From assembly GCA_025612375.1 (NCBI GenBank), contig JAAXKN010000008.1, positions 92,514 through 156,513 of the forward strand: a stretch of DNA of 64,000 nt, given 5' to 3'. Within the stretch, counting starts at the first letter, position 1, and each line of letters opens with the position of its first letter. Shown here piece after piece: positions 59,875 through 64,000 of this stretch. The notes beneath the pieces are model-generated. The model saw only the letters and a list, made by a program, of their open reading frames with translations. It was not told the origin of the DNA and ran no database searches. The stretch is from Ignavibacteria bacterium. Its GTDB lineage: Bacteria; Bacteroidota; Ignavibacteria; Ignavibacteriales; SURF-24. Position numbers and translations under genes: made by a program.

Positions 59875-62469
59875 ATGACCTCAGCAGAAATCAGACAACA
59901 GTTTTTGGACTTTTTTGAAAGCAAAGGGCACCGCATCATTCCCAGCGCTCCCGTTGTACCCTTTGACGACCCGACACTGCTTTTTGCAAATGCCGGAATG
60001 AACCAGTTCAAGGACGTATTCCTGGGCCTGGGCACCAGGGAATACAAACGCGCCGCCGATACACAGAAGTGCATCAGGGTCAGCGGAAAACATAACGACC
60101 TCGAGGAAGTAGGCCACGATACATACCACCATACATTTTTTGAGATGCTGGGTAACTGGTCCTTCGGCGACTATTATAAAAAAGAAGCCATCAAATGGGC
60201 GTGGGAACTCTTAACCGAAGTCTGGAAGCTCCCGAAGGAAAGGCTCTGGGCAACTGTATACAAGACCGACGACGAGGCCCGCACGATCTGGCAGTCTGAG
60301 ACCGACATTAACCCCAGCCACATACTGCCATTTGCAGAAAAGGACAATTTCTGGGAAATGGGGGAGACAGGCCCTTGCGGCCCCTGCTCTGAAATTCATA
60401 TAAACTTAAGCGACGACTACGAAAACCCGAAGTACGTCAACGCCGGTGTGCCGGAGTGCATTGAGATCTGGAACCTTGTCTTCATTCAGTATAACAGGAA
60501 CAGCGATGGCGAGCTTCAGGACCTTCCGGCCAGGCACGTCGATACAGGAATGGGCTTTGAAAGGATCTGTGCCGTTCTGCAGAAAAAAGGCTCCAACTAC
60601 GACACCGACGTCTTCGCGCCTATTATAAATAAAATTGCTGAAATGGCGGGAGTAAAATACGACTCTGAGGAGCACAGGATCCCGATGAGGGTAATTGCCG
60701 ACCACGTAAGAACGCTTTCTTTCGCAATTGCCGACGGCGCCGTGCCGGGTAACGACGGGCGCGGATACGTCTTAAGAAGAATTTTAAGAAGAGCCGCGCG
60801 CTACGGACGGAAGCTCAGACTTAATAAGCCCTTTATCTATGAGCTTGTTGACGTATTGGCTCAGCACATGTCAAACGTTTTCCCCGAGCTTAAACAGAAG
60901 CAGCAGCACATTGAAAAGATCATTAAGGCTGAGGAAGAAAGCTTCAACACAACGCTCGACAGGGGAATTGAGCTCTTTGAAAAAATTGCCGAGAAGGTTA
61001 CGTCCTCAGGCGGAAAAACAATTTCGGGCGAAGACCTCTTCATGCTTTACGACACATACGGTTTCCCGGTGGATCTTACAAACGTAATGGCAAAGGAAAG
61101 AAATCTTTCCATTGATGAAGACCGCTTTAATGTTTTAATGGATGAGCAGCGCACGCGCGCAAGGGAATCCACAAAGGATAAGTTTGCTTCCGTAAGCGCT
61201 CTTATTAACGACGTTGAATCCTTCGAAATAGATGAAAGCGAAAAGCCGGAGTTCGTGGGATACGAAAGCCTTTACGTGGATGCCAAGATTATAGGTCACA
61301 GAAAAGAAGGCAACAGCGAACTTGTAATACTTGACCGCACACCATTTTACGTGGAGTCGGGCGGACAGATAAGCGACGTGGGCTGGCTGGAGTTTCCGGA
61401 TAAAAACCGCAGACTGGAAGTGGACAACGTTTCAAAGGTTTATAACATGATCGTCCACGCGCTTGATGCCAGTGAAATTGATTTCCCTATTGAAAAGGGA
61501 ATGCGCGTAAGAGCCGTTGTGGATCAGGACAGAAGGTGGGACATAATGAGAAACCATTCGGCTACACACCTTCTTCATGCGGCACTCCGCAAGGTCTTAG
61601 GTGAGCACGTTCGCCAGGCAGGTTCATACGTAGGACCCGACCGTTTAAGATTTGACTTTGCGCATTACTCAAAGCTTACTGAAGAAGAGATTAAGCAGAT
61701 CGAGACGATTGTAAACGAGCAGATAAGAAAGAACATCCGTCACCTTCCGCACAGGGCAATCCCATTTGAGGAAGCAAAGAAGATGGGAGCCTTAATGTTC
61801 TTCGGCGACAAGTACGGCGACCGCGTGAACGTTGTGGAATTTGAAGGCGCGAGCATGGAATTCTGCGGCGGCACTCATGTAACAAATACGGCTGAGATCG
61901 GAATGTTCAAGATCGTAAGCGAAGCCTCGGTTGCAAGCGGCATAAGAAGAATTGAAGCCGTTACGGGTAAAGGCGTTGAAGAATATATTCGTCAACAGGA
62001 AGAGAACATTAAAAAAGAAGAAGAGAAGATCTCGCTTCTAATAGAAGAAAAGAAGAAGCTTGAAAAAGAGCTCGCTGAAATCAGTTTTAAGGCAAAGCTT
62101 GGTAAACTGGCCAGCGTACTTAATTCACCCTTGGAAGTTGACGGCATAAGGCTCTTCAAGGGAAGAGTTGAGGCTTCCAACATGGATGAGTTAAAAGGCT
62201 TTGGAGACGAGCTGCGTGAAAAAATGAAAGATGCCGTTGGAGTATTGATTAGTGAGATGGACGGCAAAGTAGGCATCGTTTGTGTAGTTTCAGACAGCCT
62301 TATTAAGGAGAAGAAACTTGCAGCAGGCAAGATTGTAGGTGAGCTTGCAAAGCTCGTTGGCGGAGGCGGAGGCGGCCGTCCTCACCTGGCAACCGCAGGC
62401 GGCAAGGATATAACCAAAATTGACGAAGCCCTGAAGCAGACGAACGAAATAATAAAAAAGATGCTCTAG
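59875..62469 (+). CDS. alaS: alanine--tRNA ligase
   Basis: An 864-residue class II synthetase. The aminoacylation domain is complete (FANAGMNQFKDVFLG; GHDTYHHTFFEMLGNWSFGDY; GETGPCGPCSEIH). The editing domain has the zinc ligands HxxxH in NHSATHLLHAAL and Cys/His in MEFCGGTHV. The C-terminal C-Ala domain ends in GGGGGGRPHLATAGGK. Length is normal. Start ATG 59,875. Confidence 0.98.
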   Translation: MTSAEIRQQFLDFFESKGHRIIPSAPVVPFDDPTLLFANAGMNQFKDVFLGLGTREYKRAADTQKCIRVSGKHNDLEEVGHDTYHHTFFEMLGNWSFGDYYKKEAIKWAWELLTEVWKLPKERLWATVYKTDDEARTIWQSETDINPSHILPFAEKDNFWEMGETGPCGPCSEIHINLSDDYENPKYVNAGVPECIEIWNLVFIQYNRNSDGELQDLPARHVDTGMGFERICAVLQKKGSNYDTDVFAPIINKIAEMAGVKYDSEEHRIPMRVIADHVRTLSFAIADGAVPGNDGRGYVLRRILRRAARYGRKLRLNKPFIYELVDVLAQHMSNVFPELKQKQQHIEKIIKAEEESFNTTLDRGIELFEKIAEKVTSSGGKTISGEDLFMLYDTYGFPVDLTNVMAKERNLSIDEDRFNVLMDEQRTRARESTKDKFASVSALINDVESFEIDESEKPEFVGYESLYVDAKIIGHRKEGNSELVILDRTPFYVESGGQISDVGWLEFPDKNRRLEVDNVSKVYNMIVHALDASEIDFPIEKGMRVRAVVDQDRRWDIMRNHSATHLLHAALRKVLGEHVRQAGSYVGPDRLRFDFAHYSKLTEEEIKQIETIVNEQIRKNIRHLPHRAIPFEEAKKMGALMFFGDKYGDRVNVVEFEGASMEFCGGTHVTNTAEIGMFKIVSEASVASGIRRIEAVTGKGVEEYIRQQEENIKKEEEKISLLIEEKKKLEKELAEISFKAKLGKLASVLNSPLEVDGIRLFKGRVEASNMDELKGFGDELREKMKDAVGVLISEMDGKVGIVCVVSDSLIKEKKLAAGKIVGELAKLVGGGGGGRPHLATAGGKDITKIDEALKQTNEIIKKML

Positions 62470-62497
62470 TCCCGCTTCTCAAAACACAAATACAATT

Positions 62498-62536
62498 AGC
62501 TCCGCTTTAACATCAGTTAGGGCGGAGCTTTTTTTA
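62498..62536 (+). terminator. terminator of alaS
   Basis: An 8-bp stem AGCTCCGC/GCGGAGCT with a 16-base loop, followed by seven T, 28 bases past the stop. Confidence 0.88.
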
Positions 62537-63102
62537 TAACTCCCCCCAGCCATATGCATCAACACAGTTAAGAACCAAATGGAAAAATCTGTAATGTATG
62601 TTTAAGGCCGGCAGCAGGATGTTTTCCTGGACGAAAAGAATGTAGGTCTCTATTTCAATCGCAAACTTTTCACCCTCATTTCCACACCCAGTCAAAATGT
62701 TGGCTATGCATTCTCAGGGAAGAAGCATTTTATATTTGCAATGAAAAACTATAGTTGATTTTGGATTACTTTTTGACTTCGAATCAATTTCCACTGCTCC
62801 AGGTTTACATTATTTATAATTCAATTCGTGGTATAAATGCCAATTGACAAAATATTTATTTTTCTTTAACTTGAGTCCTAAATATATTATTGACCCTCAC
62901 TTGTCAGGACTATTTGTCTGTTTATCTATCCAAATACTTATGCCTATGAATTGAAATCTGTTTATTTATTGGGTAACCAGCTCCTGACATCCTTCTATCT
63001 TGAAAAACTGAGAAATTAAGCTCATTAAAATAAATTTTAAGAAACCTGAAATCTTATTTGGCTTATAATCTTTTTATTGTAGAATGTCTGAAGGAATTTA
63101 TC
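62537..63102. other. 566-base intergenic region
   Basis: AT-rich with no credible ORF on either strand and no strong hairpin. A TTGACA at about 62,853 could belong to a promoter, but no convincing -10 box was placed. The region may contain the upstream signals of the lipoprotein gene or remains of a decayed gene. Confidence 0.4.
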
Positions 63103-63846
63103 ATGTTCAATACAGTTTTCTTCTCCGGCACAGTAAGTCTAAGAAAACAGTTTGCAATCAAATATCTTCTATTTATCCTTTTATTCGTATCACTATCCTC
63201 ATGCGAAAAATCCAACCCTCTTCGTTCAGATCCTGTATCAAATGGACCTGTTGCCAATCTGTTTTCATTAAAGCCGGGGAATAAATGGAAATATATAACA
63301 TATGAATATTTCTTTGGCAAAGAACGAATTCTAGACACACTTACGGTTGAAATAACCAAAGAAGTAACTTATAATTTCAATGAAAAGACTTATACAGCCG
63401 CTGTCAAGCAAAATAGATTAGGGCAGATTGCAGAAGATTGTAAATGGCTTTATTCCAATGGGGAAAATGGCGTATACCAATGCGGGGGAATTTCCAGCGC
63501 AGATACAGTATTCAAAAGAGATTTAATTTATAAAAATCCTGTAAATAAGGGTGAATCATGGCCAGTTCCATCTCTTGTTTACGATCCCTTTAATCAGAAG
63601 TTTTTTATTGAAGAAATTCTTAACTATGACTGTTATTCCACTAATGACACCTTAGAAACTCCGGCCGGAACTTTTGCATGCACGGTTTACCACTACAAGC
63701 GTCACCCTGATAATGATGTACTGGAATATTGGGAGTATTTTGAATATTACGCACCAAACATTGGTAGAGTTGGAATTTTTATTAGTCGTGCCGATAGCCA
63801 GGAGTTATTATACAAAAGCATAATTATTTCATATGACGTTAAATAA
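63103..63846 (+). CDS. putative lipoprotein of unknown function
   Basis: A 247-residue protein. The ATG at 63,103 with AAGGA seven bases upstream is preferred over a TTG at 63,058. A basic start (RKQFAIKYLLFILLFVSLSSC) shows a lipoprotein signal with Cys as lipidation site. The mature part has LKPGNKWKYITYEYFFG and ETPAGTFACTVYHYK, recalling beta-rich lipoproteins of Bacteroidota, but no domain is certain. AT-richer than its neighbours. Confidence 0.75.
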   Translation: MFNTVFFSGTVSLRKQFAIKYLLFILLFVSLSSCEKSNPLRSDPVSNGPVANLFSLKPGNKWKYITYEYFFGKERILDTLTVEITKEVTYNFNEKTYTAAVKQNRLGQIAEDCKWLYSNGENGVYQCGGISSADTVFKRDLIYKNPVNKGESWPVPSLVYDPFNQKFFIEEILNYDCYSTNDTLETPAGTFACTVYHYKRHPDNDVLEYWEYFEYYAPNIGRVGIFISRADSQELLYKSIIISYDVK

Positions 63847-63912
63847 AAACAATTTGATACCCAGGTAAGGCAAAAAATTATTTTTACTATTCACATTTAT
63901 TTAGGAGTAACT

Positions 63913-63972
63913 ATGAAAGCAAAAGCCTTAGTTCTGTTTATTTTTATTAACTCATGTTACGCAAAATTATAA
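63913..63972 (+). pseudogene. 19-codon ORF resembling a truncated signal peptide
   Basis: AGGAG lies upstream of ATG 63,913, then MKAKALVLFIFINSCYAKL and a stop. It looks like the start of an exported protein ended early. In the next frame the signal continues CYA-QNYNF before another stop. A frameshift, a sequencing error or a decayed gene running beyond the window edge are all possible. Confidence 0.35.
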
Positions 63973-64000
63973 TTTTTAATTAAGTCAGACATTCTTCTAT

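Overview
The window looks like chromosomal DNA of a member of the Bacteroidota/Chlorobiota lineage, most probably the Ignavibacteria. This is an inference from gene content: a secreted protein with a type IX secretion (T9SS) C-terminal sorting domain, DUF4175 and DUF4159 proteins, a DUF5916 outer-membrane barrel protein, and several GC-rich intergenic repeat families. No rRNA, tRNA, CRISPR array, insertion sequence or prophage was found. Most of the DNA is ordinary housekeeping sequence with compact operons and clear hairpin terminators.

Layout. 1-5,000: the end of a WD40 protein, a GH13 glycosidase and DNA primase (dnaG). 5,000-11,650: an isoprenylcysteine-methyltransferase-like membrane protein, an AMIN/Amidase_3 cell-wall amidase, then the carA-carB operon on the minus strand. 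12,050-15,310: two small envelope proteins, then an operon of a 76-residue protein, a NarX-type histidine kinase and a LuxR-type response regulator. 15,310-17,010: the most unusual part, a 550-base non-coding region carrying five near-identical palindromes and a 37-base inverted repeat. A plus-strand operon follows, encoding a TIR-domain protein, an unrecognised 154-residue protein and a 64-residue membrane protein. 17,100-21,500: a DUF5916 protein and a PIN/Xre-ImmA toxin-antitoxin-like pair with its own operator. 21,600-33,000: galM, sbcD/sbcC-like nuclease genes, an alpha/beta hydrolase, a class II photolyase, a DinB-like protein, pepT, a CDF metal transporter and a beta-lactamase-fold serine hydrolase. 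33,000-43,800: small membrane proteins, repeat clusters, DUF4175 and DUF4159 proteins, an ion transporter, pdxB and a metzincin-type metalloprotease. 43,900-47,720: a T9SS cargo protein and an HEGGH membrane protein. 47,900-57,500: a phenylacetate catabolic (paa) operon. 57,600-64,000: an M15 peptidase, a 49-residue membrane protein, a DUF748 protein, alaS and a lipoprotein.

The paa operon runs paaA-B-C-D-crotonase-aldo/keto reductase-paaH-paaJ-paaY-paaZ. It should epoxidise phenylacetyl-CoA, open the ring and convert it to acetyl-CoA and succinyl-CoA. The reductase PaaE, the ligase PaaK, a second crotonase and a PaaX/PaaR regulator are not in the window.

The best candidate for an undescribed system is the palindrome array plus the TIR operon at 15,360-17,010. 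The same 16-base palindrome also lies inside the PIN-domain gene 4.4 kb away, which hints at one shared regulator. Three copies (one decayed) of a REP/BIME-like element and a cluster of about 60-base repeat units are further structures that genes do not explain. Three membrane micro-proteins of 43, 49 and 53 residues are easily missed by annotation.
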